A stretch of 49,743 nucleotides of DNA from Exiguobacterium sp. AM39-5BH (GCF_003467445.1 NZ_QSGS01000014.1:1-49743), one strand, 5' to 3'; positions 34,744 through 48,004 are shown, numbered from the stretch's first letter. The notes: generated from the sequence alone by a model not told the origin. Program-made: numbers and translations.

Positions 34744-35634
34744 AAGTGGATTCCGTCATCTGCGCGAAGGGTTCAAGGGAACACTACGCAACGGTTGGAT
34801 GACGTTCGCGGCCATCAGTGCCGTCACTATCACTTTGTTACTCGTCGGGGTATTCGCCCTTGTCATGTTCAACGTCAATGAGATTTCAGAGAACGTCGAG
34901 AACGACGTCGAGATCCAAGTGTTCGTCACCCGCACCGCGGAGAAAGCGAACGTCGAGAAGCTCGGCGAGAACTTGGAACAGATTCCGGGCGTCGAGTCGG
35001 TCACGTTCAGCTCGAAAGAGAACGAACTTGAAAACTTCCGTAACCAACTCGGAGAAGATGCGAACGCCTACGGCACGGTCGAGAAGGACAACCCGCTCCA
35101 TGACCGCTATATCGTCAAAGCGTCAGACCCGCTTAACACGGAGACGGTCGCAGACGCTGTTCAATCACTCGCTAACGTCGATAAGGTCACATATGGTCAG
35201 GACTATATCGATAAGATGTTCGCCTTCTTTAACGGGATTCGCATCGGCGGACTCGTATTGATCGTCGGTCTCACACTCATGGCGATGTTCCTCATCTCGA
35301 ACACGATCAAGATGACGATTTTCTCACGCCGTCGCGAAATCGAGATCATGCGTCTCGTCGGAGCAAAAAACAGCTTTATCCGCTGGCCGTTCTTCATCGA
35401 GGACTGCTCCTCGGTGTCTTCGGCGCACTCATTCCGATTGCCGTCATTTACTTTGGTTATGACGTCGCATATAGTGCTTTACAACCATCGCTAGATCAAC
35501 TGAATAGTGATATATTTAAATTGATTGATCCATCGGTTTTGACGACGCAAGTGTCACTCGTCCTCTTAGCGCTCGGTGCTTTCATCGGGATCTGGGGCTC
35601 GACGACATCGCTCGGTCGATTCTTGAAAGTCTAA
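34733..35634 (+). CDS. ftsX: FtsX membrane component, one frameshift
   Basis: Start ATG 34733 lies 9 bases after AAAGGAG. Four membrane segments are expected: LLLVGVFALVMFNV near residue 35, two central ones, and one at the end. Near 35401 the sequence reads GAGGACTG where GAGGGACTG is expected; with the G restored it continues EGLLLGVFGALIPIAVIYFG and ends SLGRFLKV at 35634, about 300 residues, the normal FtsX length. Unrepaired, the last membrane helices are lost. Confidence 0.92.
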
Positions 35635-35664
35635 TCTATTTTAAATATGAGGAGGAGTTGGCGG

Positions 35665-37014
35665 ATGAAACGTTCGCTTGCGCTTGGATTAAGTTTGACG
35701 CTACTTGCCTCGCCGGTCATGGCGACGGAGAAAGATACGCTGAAAGCACGACAAGATCGTCTATCCGATCAATTGAAGGAATCCAAGAAAGCGCAAGATG
35801 AGACGGACGCCGAGCTCGAAGTCACCGAGGCGGAACGCGACGCGGTAGCGACAGAGATCCGTGCCGTCAATGAACGTCTCGAAGGCTTAAGTGAACAGAT
35901 CGCCGTCCAGCAGGAAGAAGCGGACGCGGCGCGCGCTGAGCTCGAGGAAACCCGTGATCAACTCACTGCCCAAGGGCAGTACCTCGAAAGCCAGAAGGCG
36001 CTCCTCAGTGAGCGCCTTCGTGTGCTTCAAGTACACGAGGACCGGTCCTATCTCCAAGTCGTCTTTGAGTCCCGTTCATTCGGTGACTTCGTGACGCGAT
36101 TACTTACCGCGCAGACGATCGCGGAGCAGGACCGGGACCTCATACATAGCTACATGGGTGAAGTCGAGCGGCTCGAAGCGCTCGAGACGCGGCAGCGGAC
36201 ACAACTGTCGTTCTTGAAACAAAAAGAACGAGAACTCGTCGTGACGAAACAAGCGCTCGACGTCGCCGCCGAACAAAAGCGCGATTTGCTGTTGGAATTA
36301 AACGAGCAAGTGGAACTGCTCGAGCTGGAAAAGATGAGCCGGGCGGAAGAACAAGCACTCATGAGTGAGCAGAGCCGGATCATCGCCGGTCAACTCGAAG
36401 CGATCGCCCAAGCGGAGCGGGAAGCTGAGGCCAAAGCGAAGGCCAAGGCACAAGCGGAAGCGCAGGCGAAAGCCGAGGCAGAGGCGAGAGCACGGGCCGA
36501 CGCCAAAGCGGACACAGAGGCAAATAAAGAGACCGATGAGAAAACGACGACCGCACCGCCACCTTCTACGGATGCGCCGACGAACACGTCAGGAGCGGCG
36601 ACCTCGTTCGTGCGGCCCGTCTCCGGTTACGTATCGAGTCCGTTCGGTCCGCGGCAAAACCCGCTCACGGGCGTTTCGGAGTCGCATCGTGGCATCGACC
36701 TCGTCAACGCGACCGGTACGCCGATTGTCGCGGCGGCACCGGGCGTCGTCATCAAGGCGGCCTCTGCGACCGGTTACGGCAACGTCGTCTTCGTGTCCCA
36801 TATCGTCGGAGGGGAAGTGTGGACGACCGTCTATGCGCATCTCAATGCGATCACGGTCACGTCCGGGCAGACGGTCGGCGCAGGTCAGACTGTTGGCACG
36901 CTCGGCAGCACAGGCTGGTCGACCGGCCCGCATCTCCACTTCGAACTTCATCGTGGACAATGGGCGCCCGGGCAACCGAACGCGGTCGACCCGGGACCAT
37001 ACATCGGTTACTGA
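35665..37014 (+). CDS. Secreted coiled-coil M23 peptidoglycan endopeptidase activated by FtsEX
   Basis: ATG 35665 is chosen because the upstream ATGAGGAGGAG is the ribosome binding site and the signal peptide starts here (MKRSLALGLSLTLLASPVMA); 449 residues. A long coiled coil (about 25-250) is followed by an Ala/Lys/Glu-rich repeat (about 255-285), a Thr/Pro linker, and a LytM/M23 domain with the zinc ligands HRGIDL and HLHFEL. It is analogous to EnvC and CwlO, whose activation depends on FtsEX, and it is encoded directly after ftsX. Confidence 0.9.
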   Translation: MKRSLALGLSLTLLASPVMATEKDTLKARQDRLSDQLKESKKAQDETDAELEVTEAERDAVATEIRAVNERLEGLSEQIAVQQEEADAARAELEETRDQLTAQGQYLESQKALLSERLRVLQVHEDRSYLQVVFESRSFGDFVTRLLTAQTIAEQDRDLIHSYMGEVERLEALETRQRTQLSFLKQKERELVVTKQALDVAAEQKRDLLLELNEQVELLELEKMSRAEEQALMSEQSRIIAGQLEAIAQAEREAEAKAKAKAQAEAQAKAEAEARARADAKADTEANKETDEKTTTAPPPSTDAPTNTSGAATSFVRPVSGYVSSPFGPRQNPLTGVSESHRGIDLVNATGTPIVAAAPGVVIKAASATGYGNVVFVSHIVGGEVWTTVYAHLNAITVTSGQTVGAGQTVGTLGSTGWSTGPHLHFELHRGQWAPGQPNAVDPGPYIGY

Positions 37015-37018
37015 TGAG

Positions 37019-37056
37019 ACGGACGTGTTCCAAATTTGTGGAACGCGTCCGTTTTT
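37019..37056 (+). terminator. Terminator of the M23 peptidase gene
   Basis: A 14-bp stem (37019-37032 with 37039-37052, one wobble) with a T run. A TGCTATACT extended -10 for the next gene lies just beyond, near 37068. Confidence 0.85.
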
Positions 37057-37112
37057 CTAAACTTTTTGCTATACTGGATGAAAGACTGACAAAGAGAAAT
37101 GAGGGACTACCC

Positions 37113-38514
37113 GTGAAAAATACAACCGCAGGATTATTAGCCGGCGCCACGTTCGTCGCCGGAGCCGGTGCTGGGCTCGCGACGATGGCGTTCACCGATG
37201 CGCCGTTACCGCTCCAACCGAAAGCAGAAGGTTGGGACAAAGTGGAGCAAGTCCGCCAATTGATTGAGACGCACTCGTTGAAAGATATTTCAGAAGAGGA
37301 CTTGTTGACCGGTGCCCTCGACGGGATGACGGCAGCGCTTGACGACCCGTACTCGGACTTTCTCGACGCCGAAGAGACGTCACAGTTCACTGACTCAATC
37401 GAGTCGAGCTTTGAAGGAATCGGCGCGACTTTGGAGAAGAAAGGAGAAGACATCTTGATCGTCGCTCCAATCAAAGGCGCACCCGCCGAAGCAGCGGGTC
37501 TCCGCGCCGGTGATATCATCACGGCGGTCGACGGGGAGTCGATCGAAGGGATGGCCGTCGAAGAGGCGGTCCAGCTCATCCGAGGTGAGAAAGGGACCGT
37601 CGTCACGCTCACGATCCGTCGCGGCGGCCAAGAGGCCGACTATGAGATCACACGGGATACGATTCCGATCGAGACCGTCTACTCGGAAGTGAAAGAGCAG
37701 GACGGGAAGAAAATCGGCTACATCGAGGTGACCCAGTTCTCTGAGCCGACGGCCGATGAGTTCTTGGAGCAGCTCGAGACGCTCGAGTCAGAAGACATCG
37801 ACAGCCTCATCATCGACGTGCGCGGAAACCCAGGTGGGTTGCTTCCTGCCGTCATCTCAATGACCGAAGGGTTCGTCCCGACGAATAAACCGGTCGTCCA
37901 GATCGAGAACGCGGACGGGGAACGCGAATCACAGAGCGGCCGCGCCCGCGAGGCGAAACCTTATGACTTATTCGTCTTGACGGACGAGGGATCGGCGTCG
38001 GCATCAGAGATTTTGGCCGGGGCGCTCAAAGAAGGGGCCGGCGCCACAATCATCGGTAACAAGACGTCGGAAAAGGGGTCGTCCAGACGGCGTCGATTTA
38101 GAGGACGGCAGCAACTTGAAGCTGACGACGAGCAAATGGCTCACGCCGGACGGCAACTGGATCAATGAGAAAGGCATCGAGCCGGACGTCGAGGTCGACC
38201 AACCCGATTACTTCGGTGTGACCCGCATTCTCGCGGATGCGGATACGCTCAAAGTCGGAGACTTCGGCGAGGCGGTCTCGAACCTGCACACCGTACTGTC
38301 AGGCATCGGCTATGAGCCGGGCGGACAGCCGGGGTATTTCGGGGATACGATGGCTCAAGCCGTCCGTGACTTCCAAGCCGACAACAACTTGCCGGAAGAC
38401 GGAGTCGTCAATGAAACGACGGCGGCGGCGCTCGAGTCACGTCTGCTCGAGGAGATTCAGGACGAGACGAACGATGCCCAATTGAACCGGGCGCTCGAAG
38501 AAGCGGCAAAATAA
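37113..38514 (+). CDS. ctpB: C-terminal processing protease, two frameshifts
   Basis: GTG 37113 follows GAGGGA. Order: membrane anchor, PDZ domain (FEGIGATLEKKGEDILIVAPI, GLRAGDIITAVDG), S41 protease with Ser in GSASASEI, and a C-terminal peptidoglycan-binding domain (LHTVLSGIGY, VRDFQADNNLPEDG). Two single bases are missing close together, near 38076 (TCGGAAAAGG for TCGGGAAAAGG) and near 38091 (GCGTCGAT for GCGGTCGAT). Repair gives TSGKGVVQTAVDLEDGSN, restoring the catalytic Lys, and about 467 residues. Homologous to B. subtilis YvjB/CtpB by position. Confidence 0.88.
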
Positions 38515-38539
38515 GGATTAGGGAAAGGATTGGACAAGT

Positions 38540-39691
38540 GTGGACGTTCTACGAATGAGTTTTACTGCTTTGTTGACCTTGATCGGTAGTCCGCTACTCT
38601 GGGCGACGCTCGTCGCCCTCGTTTACATATCCATGACGCGCATCAAACGGGAACGGGGCATGTTTCGTTCGCGGCGACGTGCGCCGAAATCGGACTGGCG
38701 CCATTTTGTATGGCCGAGCCTGTTGCTCGCCATCATCGGTTCGGCGGCGCTGGTTTTGCTCGGGACGACCGTCAACTGGGAGTGGGTCGTGACGTTCAGC
38801 GTGCTGTATGCGCTCATCGTTTTGACGATGCACCCGCGTTTCAGCAGCCCGGCGTTTCCATTCTTCGTCATGCTAGCGGCGATTGCGCTTCGTGACGTCG
38901 TCGACTACGGTGCGTTCTCGGGGTGGATGGACCGGTTGGCCGAGGTCGACTGGCCGGTGTACGCGCTCGTGTTTGGCGTGGTCACCCTAGCGGAGGCGAT
39001 TCTCCTGCGGTGGAACGGTCCGGTCGAGACGTCACCGACGCTCATCTTGTCCAAACGTGGCCAGTTCATTGGCGGTCACGTCGTCAAACGGCTTTGGTTC
39101 TTCCCACTTGTCGTCTTCCTTCCACCGTCGTTCGGTCTCGACGTCTCGGTGCCGGTCATCTTGCCGATTCCGATCGGGGTCAGCCTGTTGTCGACCGGGG
39201 CGTTACCGGGGACGTTACTCGGACGTTTGAGCCTGTACCGTGGTCTGCTCGCACTCATCGCCCTCGCCTTGTTTGGGACATCATACGTGTTCGACATTCC
39301 TTATGCGGTCTATGGGTTGCTTGGCGTCTTCGTCTTGTATGAACTGGCGCTCCAGTTGATCAAACGCGAGAACCGAGGCACGACGCCGGTATTCATCAAT
39401 GGGAACCGGGGCGCGGTCATCATCGACACGCTTCCTGGATCACCGGGTGAAGCGATGCAACTTATCCCAGGTGAATCCATCTATAAAGTGAACGGGACGG
39501 TCATCACTGGAGGGAGCAGCTTTTATGAGGCGCTTCAACGCCATAAGCCGTACATCAAGCTCGAGGTCCTCAACTTGAATGGGGACATCCGTTTCGTGCA
39601 ACGGGCGATGTATGAGACCGACCCGCACGAGCTCGGCATCTTGTTCGTTGCCGAGCCGGCGAGCCCGCGTTTGCGGTTACGGAAATTGTGA
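38540..39691 (+). CDS. minJ: MinJ-like division-site membrane protein with PDZ domain
   Basis: A 383-residue polytopic protein with about eight hydrophobic segments, then a cytosolic PDZ-like domain (VIIDTLPGSPGEAMQLIPGESIYKVNG, about 300-330). The family, size and place after ctpB match B. subtilis YvjD/MinJ, which links DivIVA to MinD. The start is GTG 38540, with AAGGA upstream. Confidence 0.82.
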   Translation: MDVLRMSFTALLTLIGSPLLWATLVALVYISMTRIKRERGMFRSRRRAPKSDWRHFVWPSLLLAIIGSAALVLLGTTVNWEWVVTFSVLYALIVLTMHPRFSSPAFPFFVMLAAIALRDVVDYGAFSGWMDRLAEVDWPVYALVFGVVTLAEAILLRWNGPVETSPTLILSKRGQFIGGHVVKRLWFFPLVVFLPPSFGLDVSVPVILPIPIGVSLLSTGALPGTLLGRLSLYRGLLALIALALFGTSYVFDIPYAVYGLLGVFVLYELALQLIKRENRGTTPVFINGNRGAVIIDTLPGSPGEAMQLIPGESIYKVNGTVITGGSSFYEALQRHKPYIKLEVLNLNGDIRFVQRAMYETDPHELGILFVAEPASPRLRLRKL

Positions 39692-39722
39692 AAGGGAGCA
39701 TCCATCGCGGATGCCCCCTTTT
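39691..39722. terminator. Terminator between minJ and glpK
   Basis: AGGGAGCATCC pairs with GGATGCCCCCT around an ATCGC loop, T run on the plus side and A run on the minus side; suited to both converging genes. Confidence 0.8.
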
Positions 39723-39732
39723 ATGTGTTCCC

Positions 39733-41271
<1,539 letters not shown>

Positions 41272-41280
41272 TTAAATGAA

Positions 41281-41988
41281 TTAGGGCACAAGAATGCCGT
41301 AGAGCAATGCGGCGATGACCGCCCCGATGATTGGTCCGACGACCGGAATCCATGAGTAGCCCCAGTCGGACGTACCTTTGTTCTTGATGGGAAGGATCGC
41401 ATGCGCAATCCGCGGCCCGAGGTCACGTGCCGGGTTGATCGCGTAACCGGTAGGTCCCCCGAGCGACATCCCGATTGACACGACGAGGAATGCTACGATC
41501 AGCGGATTCAAGCCATCCGTGAAATCGTTGGCTCCGAACGATAAAATCCCGAAGACGAGTACAAACGTACCGATAATCTCAGAAATCAAGTTGAACGGTG
41601 TGTTACGAATGGCTGGTGCGGTCGAGAACGTGGCCAATTTGGCGCCTGCGTCGTCAGTCACATCATAGTGCGGCTTGTAGTGCAAGAACACAAGAACAGC
41701 CCCGATGAACGCCCCGATGAATTGTGCCAAAATGTAACCGGGCACATCTTCCCAAGGGAATGAGCCTGCTGTCGCGAGCCCGACCGTGACGGCAGGGTTC
41801 AAGTGCGCCCCTCCGTAGATTCCGGCTGCGTATACCCCGATCATGACGGCGAAGCCCCAACCGAACGTGATGACGACCCAACCTGCGTTCTCCGCTTTCG
41901 AATGACGGAGGACGACGCCGGCGACGACACCGTTACCGAGCAAGATGAGTAGCATTGTACCAATAATTTCGCTGACGAATGCTGACAT
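41281..41988 (-). CDS. glpF: Glycerol uptake facilitator
   Basis: ATG 41988 follows AGGGAG; 235 residues, six membrane helices. The two half-helix motifs are HLNPAVT and [10 protein letters not shown], and the Asp after the second is typical of glyceroporins. It admits glycerol by facilitated diffusion. First gene of glpFK; no glpP/antiterminator leader is visible in the short 5' region. Confidence 0.95.
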   Translation of the reverse strand: MSAFVSEIIGTMLLILLGNGVVAGVVLRHSKAENAGWVVITFGWGFAVMIGVYAAGIYGGAHLNPAVTVGLATAGSFPWEDVPGYILAQFIGAFIGAVLVFLHYKPHYDVTDDAGAKLATFSTAPAIRNTPFNLISEIIGTFVLVFGILSFGANDFTDGLNPLIVAFLVVSIGMSLGGPTGYAINPARDLGPRIAHAILPIKNKGTSDWGYSWIPVVGPIIGAVIAALLYGILVP

Positions 41989-42031
41989 GTGATACTCCCT
42001 TCCTTCCATATTAAATTTGGCTTACCACTTC

Positions 42032-42060
42032 ATTATATGCCCCAAATGTAAGCGTTTCAA
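42032..42060 (-). promoter_or_regulatory. glpFK promoter overlapped by a cre site
   Basis: On the minus strand TTGAAA (42060-42055), 17 bases, TATAAT (42037-42032). The plus-strand sequence TGTAAGCGTTTCAA at 42047-42060 matches the cre consensus at 12 of 14 positions and covers the -35, which predicts CcpA repression when a preferred sugar is present. Confidence 0.78.
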
Positions 42061-42075
42061 AACCGAACATGCAAA

Positions 42076-42105
42076 AAAACCACTTTTCTTATGAAAAGTG
42101 GTTTT
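42076..42105. terminator. Terminator of the TauE-like gene
   Basis: A perfect 13-bp stem (42076-42088 with 42093-42105), TTAT loop, A and T runs at the ends. It overlaps the end of the minus-strand gene and lies before the glpFK promoter. Confidence 0.85.
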
Positions 42106-42973
42106 GATTGACAATACGCCGTTTGAAGTCGAGTCCAATCCCGACAAGAAAAGCGAACAGGACCGCCAAACTGACATACGCGAGCGGCGCATAGATAGCG
42201 GCACCGAGATCGAGGGCGATCGAGGTGATGACGGCTATATACAACCAGGCGAGTCGGTTAGAGATCTCTTTATCGTGATAGCGATTCATGAGCGTGGCGC
42301 CGAACGGGGCCCCGATGAACGCACCGATGATCAGGGCGAGCGGCGTCACGTAGTCGAGCGACAACGAGGGCAGATAGCCGATGATTCCACCGAGCGAGAT
42401 GAACAAGACAGCGGCGAGACTCGTCCCGATTCCACGATGTGTCGAAAAACCTAGCCAACTGATGAGGAGCGGGACGATGATGAAGCCCCCGCCGATCCCG
42501 AGCAGGGCCGATAAAAGTCCAGCCATCATCCCGATGATGAAAGCGGAGAGAAGCGATGATTTTTTTGGCTTCTTAGGTTTCGATGTTTTCTTTAATAGCG
42601 TAACGGCAAAATAAGATAGGATAGCCAGATAAAATAGATTGAGCAACCAATCGTACGTCCCGGAGATGGACAGGACGAGCCGGCTCGATACCTGTGCCGT
42701 GACAGCGCCGGCCAGACCGACCGTGACGCCGGTCGACCAGGACACGTTGCCGAGCGACGTATGTTTCTTTGCGCCGGATAGGCTCGTCCCCACGACGAAC
42801 AGGAGTGATGTGGCGACGGCTTCGGCCGCCGAATATCCACTAAAGAGAAGCATCGGGACGATGATGACCCCACCGCCGATCCCGAAGAAACCGGACAAGA
42901 CGCCGACGATGGCACCGAGCGGGATGAAGAGAAGTGACCACATGACGACCAACTCGTTTCTGATTAGATTCAT
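42089..42973 (-). CDS. TauE/SafE-family sulfite/organosulfonate-type exporter
   Basis: A 294-residue membrane protein with about eight helices and two repeats of the GIGGG motif (GFFGIGGGVIIVPML and LLGIGGGFIIVPLL), which define the family. The substrate is unknown; members move sulfite, sulfoacetate or similar anions. Start could be ATG 42973 or ATG 42943; neither has a strong ribosome binding site. Confidence 0.88.
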   Translation of the reverse strand: MNLIRNELVVMWSLLFIPLGAIVGVLSGFFGIGGGVIIVPMLLFSGYSAAEAVATSLLFVVGTSLSGAKKHTSLGNVSWSTGVTVGLAGAVTAQVSSRLVLSISGTYDWLLNLFYLAILSYFAVTLLKKTSKPKKPKKSSLLSAFIIGMMAGLLSALLGIGGGFIIVPLLISWLGFSTHRGIGTSLAAVLFISLGGIIGYLPSLSLDYVTPLALIIGAFIGAPFGATLMNRYHDKEISNRLAWLYIAVITSIALDLGAAIYAPLAYVSLAVLFAFLVGIGLDFKRRIVNQNHFS

Positions 42974-43020
42974 TCTTCATGATAACGAAATAGGCAATGA
43001 TTTGGGAAGCATGTCAGAAG

Positions 43021-43049
43021 CGAATATTTGTTCGTGTATGTGCTATAAT
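43021..43049 (+). promoter_or_regulatory. LexA (DinR) box and promoter of uvrBA
   Basis: CGAATATTTGTTCG (43021-43034) differs from the Gram-positive SOS box CGAAC-N4-GTTCG at one position. An extended -10, TGCTATAAT, ends at 43049, so LexA would cover the -35 region. Confidence 0.8.
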
Positions 43050-43087
43050 CAAGCCAATATGCCAGGTACAGAAAGCGAGGAATATAC

Positions 43088-45064
43088 ATGGATAAGATTA
43101 GTGTTCCGTTCGACTTACAATCAGAATATAAACCGGGAGGCGACCAGCCGGAGGCCATCCGACAGCTCGTCGAGGGCGTCAAGCGCGGCGACCGCTATCA
43201 GACGTTGCTCGGGGCGACAGGTACCGGGAAGACGTTCACCGTGTCTAACGTCATCCAAGAAGTGAAGAAGCCGACGCTCGTCTTGGCCCACAACAAGACG
43301 CTCGCCGGGCAGCTCTATTCCGAGTTCAAAGAGTTCTTCCCGAACAATGCCGTCGAATACTTCGTCAGCTACTATGACTATTATCAACCCGAGGCGTACG
43401 TGCCATCGACCGACACGTTCATCGAGAAAGACGCATCGATTAACGATGAGATTGATAAACTCCGCCACTCGGCGACGTCGGCCTTGTTCGAGCGGGATGA
43501 CGTCATCATCGTCGCCTCCGTATCATGTATCTACGGTCTCGGTAACCCGGAAGAGTACAACAGTCTCGTCTTGAGTCTCCGCGTCGGCAAAGAGATGGGG
43601 CGCGATCAGATGCTCCGTAAACTGATCGACATCCAATATGAACGAAACGACATCGACTTCCAGCGCGGGCGGTTCCGTGTCCGCGGTGACGTCGTCGAGA
43701 TCTTCCCAGCCTCCCGCGACGAGCAGTGTTTGCGCGTCGAATTCTTCGGAGATGAAATCGACCGCATTCGCGAGATGGATCCGCTCACAGGCGAGATTAT
43801 CGCTGATCGCGAGCACGTCTCGATTTTCCCGGCATCCCACTTCGTCACCCGCGATGAGAAGCTGCAAAAGGCAATCGTCAACATCGAGGCAGAGCTCGAA
43901 CAACAGCTCGAGAAGTTCCGAGAGGAAGGGAAGCTACTCGAAGCGCAACGTCTTGAACAGCGGACGAACTATGACCTTGAGATGATGCGTGAGATGGGCT
44001 ACTGCTCAGGCATCGAGAACTATTCGCGTCATTTGAACTTGACAGAGGCAGGAGCGACACCTTACACGCTCCTCGACTATTTCCCGAAAGACTTCCTGCT
44101 CGTCGCCGACGAGTCACACGTGACGCTTCCACAAGTACGTGGGATGTACAACGGGGACCAGGCCCGAAAACAAGTACTCGTCGATCATGGCTTCCGCCTC
44201 CCATCGGCCAAGGACAACCGACCGCTCAAGTTTGAAGAATTTGAGAAGAAGCTATCACAGGCCATCTTCATCTCGGCGACACCGGGTCCATATGAACTCG
44301 AACATACACCGCATATGGTCGAACAAATCATCCGACCGACGGGTCTCTTAGACCCGACGATCGAGATCCATCCGATCAAAGGACAGATTGACTACTTGAT
44401 GGACCAAATCCGCGAACGCATCAAACGGGACGAACGTGTCCTCGTGACGACGCTCACGAAAAAAATGGCTGAGGACTTATCGGACTATTTGCGTGAAGCA
44501 GGGATCAAGGTCAACTATATGCACTCGGAAATCAAGACGCTCGAACGGATCGAGATCATCCGCGACTTGCGCCTCGGAAAATATGACGTTCTCGTCGGGA
44601 TCAACTTGTTGCGGGAAGGACTCGATATCCCCGAAGTGAGTCTCGTCACGATTCTCGACGCCGACAAGGAAGGATTCCTTCGTTCGGACCGCTCACTCAT
44701 CCAAACAATCGGACGGGCGGCGCGTAACGCGAACGGGCACGTCATTTTGTTCGCCGATAAAATGACCGATTCGATGAAACGGGCGATCGAAGAGACTGAC
44801 CGCCGTCGCTCGATTCAACAGGCGTACAACGAGGAACACGGCATCGTCCCACAGACGATTCGCAAAGAAGTGCGCGGTGTCATTCGGGCGACAGTCGATG
44901 CCGAGGAAGATGTGCTCGAGTCGCTTAGCTCGATGAAACCGGCCGAGCGCGAAGTGGCCATCGCCAAGCTAGAAGAAGAAATGAAACAAGCGGCTCGCGA
45001 CCTTCAGTTCGAACGGGCGGCCGAATTGCGTGACTTAATCTTGGAGTTGAAGGTAGGGAATTAA
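43088..45064 (+). CDS. uvrB: Excinuclease ABC subunit B
   Basis: A 658-residue UvrB: Walker [11 protein letters not shown], beta-hairpin [13 protein letters not shown], helicase motifs ([25 protein letters not shown]) and the C-terminal UvrC-binding UVR domain ([21 protein letters not shown]). It verifies lesions in nucleotide excision repair. Ends immediately before uvrA. Confidence 0.98.
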   Translation: MDKISVPFDLQSEYKPGGDQPEAIRQLVEGVKRGDRYQTLLGATGTGKTFTVSNVIQEVKKPTLVLAHNKTLAGQLYSEFKEFFPNNAVEYFVSYYDYYQPEAYVPSTDTFIEKDASINDEIDKLRHSATSALFERDDVIIVASVSCIYGLGNPEEYNSLVLSLRVGKEMGRDQMLRKLIDIQYERNDIDFQRGRFRVRGDVVEIFPASRDEQCLRVEFFGDEIDRIREMDPLTGEIIADREHVSIFPASHFVTRDEKLQKAIVNIEAELEQQLEKFREEGKLLEAQRLEQRTNYDLEMMREMGYCSGIENYSRHLNLTEAGATPYTLLDYFPKDFLLVADESHVTLPQVRGMYNGDQARKQVLVDHGFRLPSAKDNRPLKFEEFEKKLSQAIFISATPGPYELEHTPHMVEQIIRPTGLLDPTIEIHPIKGQIDYLMDQIRERIKRDERVLVTTLTKKMAEDLSDYLREAGIKVNYMHSEIKTLERIEIIRDLRLGKYDVLVGINLLREGLDIPEVSLVTILDADKEGFLRSDRSLIQTIGRAARNANGHVILFADKMTDSMKRAIEETDRRRSIQQAYNEEHGIVPQTIRKEVRGVIRATVDAEEDVLESLSSMKPAEREVAIAKLEEEMKQAARDLQFERAAELRDLILELKVGN

Positions 45065-47938
45065 ATGGCTGAAAAGAAAAATGCAATCGTCATCAAAGGG
45101 GCGCGCGTCAACAACTTGAAAAACATTGATATTGAGATTCCCCGCGACCAGCTCGTCGTCTTGACGGGCTTGTCCGGATCGGGGAAATCGTCACTCGCGT
45201 TCGACACAATCTACGCGGAAGGACAACGGCGCTATGTCGAGAGCTTATCGGCCTATGCCCGCCAGTTCCTCGGACAGATGGATAAGCCGGACGTCGATAC
45301 GATTGAAGGTCTCAGCCCGGCCATCTCGATCGATCAGAAGACGACGAGCCGCAACCCGCGCTCGACCGTCGGGACGGTGACGGAAATCTATGATTACTTA
45401 CGCCTCTTGTTCGCTCGCATTGGGAAACCGGTCTGTCCGCGTCACGGCATCGAAATCTCAAGCCAGACGATTTCGCAGATGGTCGACCAAGTGATGGAGC
45501 TTCCGGAAAAGACGCGCTTACAGATTTTGGCGCCGATCGTCTCGGGGCGCAAAGGGACGCATGTCAAAGTGTTCGATTCGCTCAAAAAGGAAGGATTCGT
45601 TCGCGTGAGGGTCAATGGGGAGACGATTGAGCTGACCGATGAGATCGAGCTCGATAAGAATAAAAAACATTCGATTGAAGTCGTCGTCGACCGTCTCGTC
45701 GTCCGTGCCGACGTCGAAGGTCGGCTTGCGGATTCACTCGAGACGGCACTTCGCCTCGCCGACGGTCGGGCCATCATTGACAAGATGGACGGCACCGAGC
45801 TTTTGTTCAGCGAGCATCACGCCTGTCCAATTTGTGGCTTCTCGATCGGGGAACTCGAACCGCGCATGTTTTCGTTCAACTCGCCGTTCGGTGCTTGTCC
45901 GACGTGTGACGGGCTTGGTACGAAACTCGACGTCGACCCGGAACTCGTGATTCCGGACCCGTCGAAGACGCTCAAGGAAGGCGCGGTCATCGCTTGGCAG
46001 CCGACGAGCTCGCAGTATTATCCGCAACTGCTCGCCTCGATGTGCAAACACTTCGGCATCGACATGGACGTGCCGTTCGAACGTTTGTCTAAGCGGGACC
46101 AAGACCTCGTCTTGCATGGGACGAATGAAGAGTCGTTCTTATTCCGCTATGAAAATGACTTCGGACAAGTGCGGACGAACACGATTTTCTTCGAAGGGGT
46201 GCTTCGCAATATCGAGCGTCGTTATAAGGAAACGACATCCGATTATATCCGAGAACAGATGGAATCATACATGGCGACACATGCTTGTCCGACATGTAAC
46301 GGCTACCGTTTGAAAGAAGAGACGCTGGCCGTTAAAATCACAGGTCACCATATCGGCCAAGTGACGAACTTGTCGGTCGTCAACGCCATCGACTTGTTCG
46401 ATTCGATCATGACGGAATTGAGCGAGAAAGATATCGCCATCGCCCGTCTCATCTTGCAAGAGATTTGTGAGCGGCTCAGCTTCTTGAACAACGTCGGTCT
46501 CGACTATTTGACACTCTCTCGCGCCGCAGGTACGCTCTCGGGCGGGGAAGCACAGCGGATTCGTCTCGCCACACAAATCGGTTCGCGGCTCACGGGCGTG
46601 CTATACGTCCTCGATGAACCGTCGATCGGGCTGCACCAACGAGACAACGACCGCTTGATCGCGACGCTCAAACAGATGCGTGATATCGGTAACACGCTCA
46701 TCGTCGTCGAGCATGACGAGGACACGATGATGGAAGCCGACTATTTGATCGATATCGGTCCAGGCGCCGGAGAACATGGCGGACAAGTGATCGCTGCTGG
46801 GACGCCGAAACAACTCATGAAAAACAAAGACTCGTTGACGGGCCAATACTTGTCCGGTAAGAAGTTCATCCCGCTCCCGACCGAGCGCAAAGTGCCGGAC
46901 GAGCGCTTCTTGAGAATCTTGAAGGCTGAAGAGAACAACTTGAAAGGGGTCGACGTCTCCATCCCGCTCGGTATGTTCATCGCCGTCACCGGTGTCTCCG
47001 GATCCGGGAAGTCGACGCTCATCAACGAGATTCTGTATAAGTCGCTCGCCCATCATATCAACCGGGCCAAGGCGAAGCCAGGGAAGCATAAGAAGATTGA
47101 AGGGCTCGACCATATCGATAAAGTCATCGACATCGACCAATCCCCGATCGGACGTACGCCGCGATCGAACCCGGCGACGTATACCGGTGTCTTCGATGAT
47201 ATCCGTGACGTCTTCGCCTCGACGAACGAGGCGAAGATGCGCGGCTATAAGAAAGGCCGCTTCAGTTTCAACGTCAAGGGCGGACGCTGCGAGGCGTGCC
47301 GCGGGGACGGCATCATCAAAATCGAGATGCACTTCTTGCCGGATGTCTACGTCCCATGTGAAGTGTGTCACGGGAAACGCTATAACCGCGAGACGCTCGA
47401 AGTGAAATACAAAGGGAAGACGATTGCTGATGTTCTGGACATGACAATCGAGGAAGGGCTCGACTTCTTTGACAAAATTCCGAAAATTAAGCGGAAGGTC
47501 CAGACGATCTTTGATGTCGGTCTCGGGTATATAAAACTTGGCCAACCGGCGACAGAACTGTCGGGTGGGGAAGCGCAGCGCGTCAAGCTCGCCTCCGAGC
47601 TCCACAAGCGTTCGACCGGCAAGACGATTTACATCTTGGACGAACCGACGACAGGACTCCACGTCGACGATATCGCCCGTCTGTTGAAAGTGCTCCAACG
47701 TCTCGTCGAGAATGGCGACACGGTGCTCGTCATCGAGCATAACCTTGACGTCATCAAATCAGCCGACTACTTGATCGACCTCGGCCCTGAAGGCGGGGAC
47801 GGGGGCGGGACGATCGTCGCGACCGGGACGCCGGAAGAAGTCGCGGAAGTGGCGGCCTCGTATACCGGCAAGTATTTGAAGCCGGTGTTAGAGCGGGACG
47901 CGGCCCGAGCCAAACCGAAAGCAGGAAAACGGAAGTAA
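45065..47938 (+). CDS. uvrA: Excinuclease ABC subunit A
   Basis: A 957-residue UvrA: two ABC ATPase modules ([12 protein letters not shown] and [12 protein letters not shown]; signatures TLSGGEAQR and ELSGGEAQR) and zinc modules (CPIC...CPTC at about 258-282; CEAC...CEVC at about 742-768). It recognises damaged DNA and loads UvrB. The start follows the uvrB stop with no gap, so the two are co-transcribed under SOS control. Confidence 0.98.
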   Translation: MAEKKNAIVIKGARVNNLKNIDIEIPRDQLVVLTGLSGSGKSSLAFDTIYAEGQRRYVESLSAYARQFLGQMDKPDVDTIEGLSPAISIDQKTTSRNPRSTVGTVTEIYDYLRLLFARIGKPVCPRHGIEISSQTISQMVDQVMELPEKTRLQILAPIVSGRKGTHVKVFDSLKKEGFVRVRVNGETIELTDEIELDKNKKHSIEVVVDRLVVRADVEGRLADSLETALRLADGRAIIDKMDGTELLFSEHHACPICGFSIGELEPRMFSFNSPFGACPTCDGLGTKLDVDPELVIPDPSKTLKEGAVIAWQPTSSQYYPQLLASMCKHFGIDMDVPFERLSKRDQDLVLHGTNEESFLFRYENDFGQVRTNTIFFEGVLRNIERRYKETTSDYIREQMESYMATHACPTCNGYRLKEETLAVKITGHHIGQVTNLSVVNAIDLFDSIMTELSEKDIAIARLILQEICERLSFLNNVGLDYLTLSRAAGTLSGGEAQRIRLATQIGSRLTGVLYVLDEPSIGLHQRDNDRLIATLKQMRDIGNTLIVVEHDEDTMMEADYLIDIGPGAGEHGGQVIAAGTPKQLMKNKDSLTGQYLSGKKFIPLPTERKVPDERFLRILKAEENNLKGVDVSIPLGMFIAVTGVSGSGKSTLINEILYKSLAHHINRAKAKPGKHKKIEGLDHIDKVIDIDQSPIGRTPRSNPATYTGVFDDIRDVFASTNEAKMRGYKKGRFSFNVKGGRCEACRGDGIIKIEMHFLPDVYVPCEVCHGKRYNRETLEVKYKGKTIADVLDMTIEEGLDFFDKIPKIKRKVQTIFDVGLGYIKLGQPATELSGGEAQRVKLASELHKRSTGKTIYILDEPTTGLHVDDIARLLKVLQRLVENGDTVLVIEHNLDVIKSADYLIDLGPEGGDGGGTIVATGTPEEVAEVAASYTGKYLKPVLERDAARAKPKAGKRK

Positions 47939-48004
47939 GGTATAGAAATGATGAGAAACGGGAACAGGATTGACGTGTAACTAAATCGAAGGGGGAAACG
48001 AACA

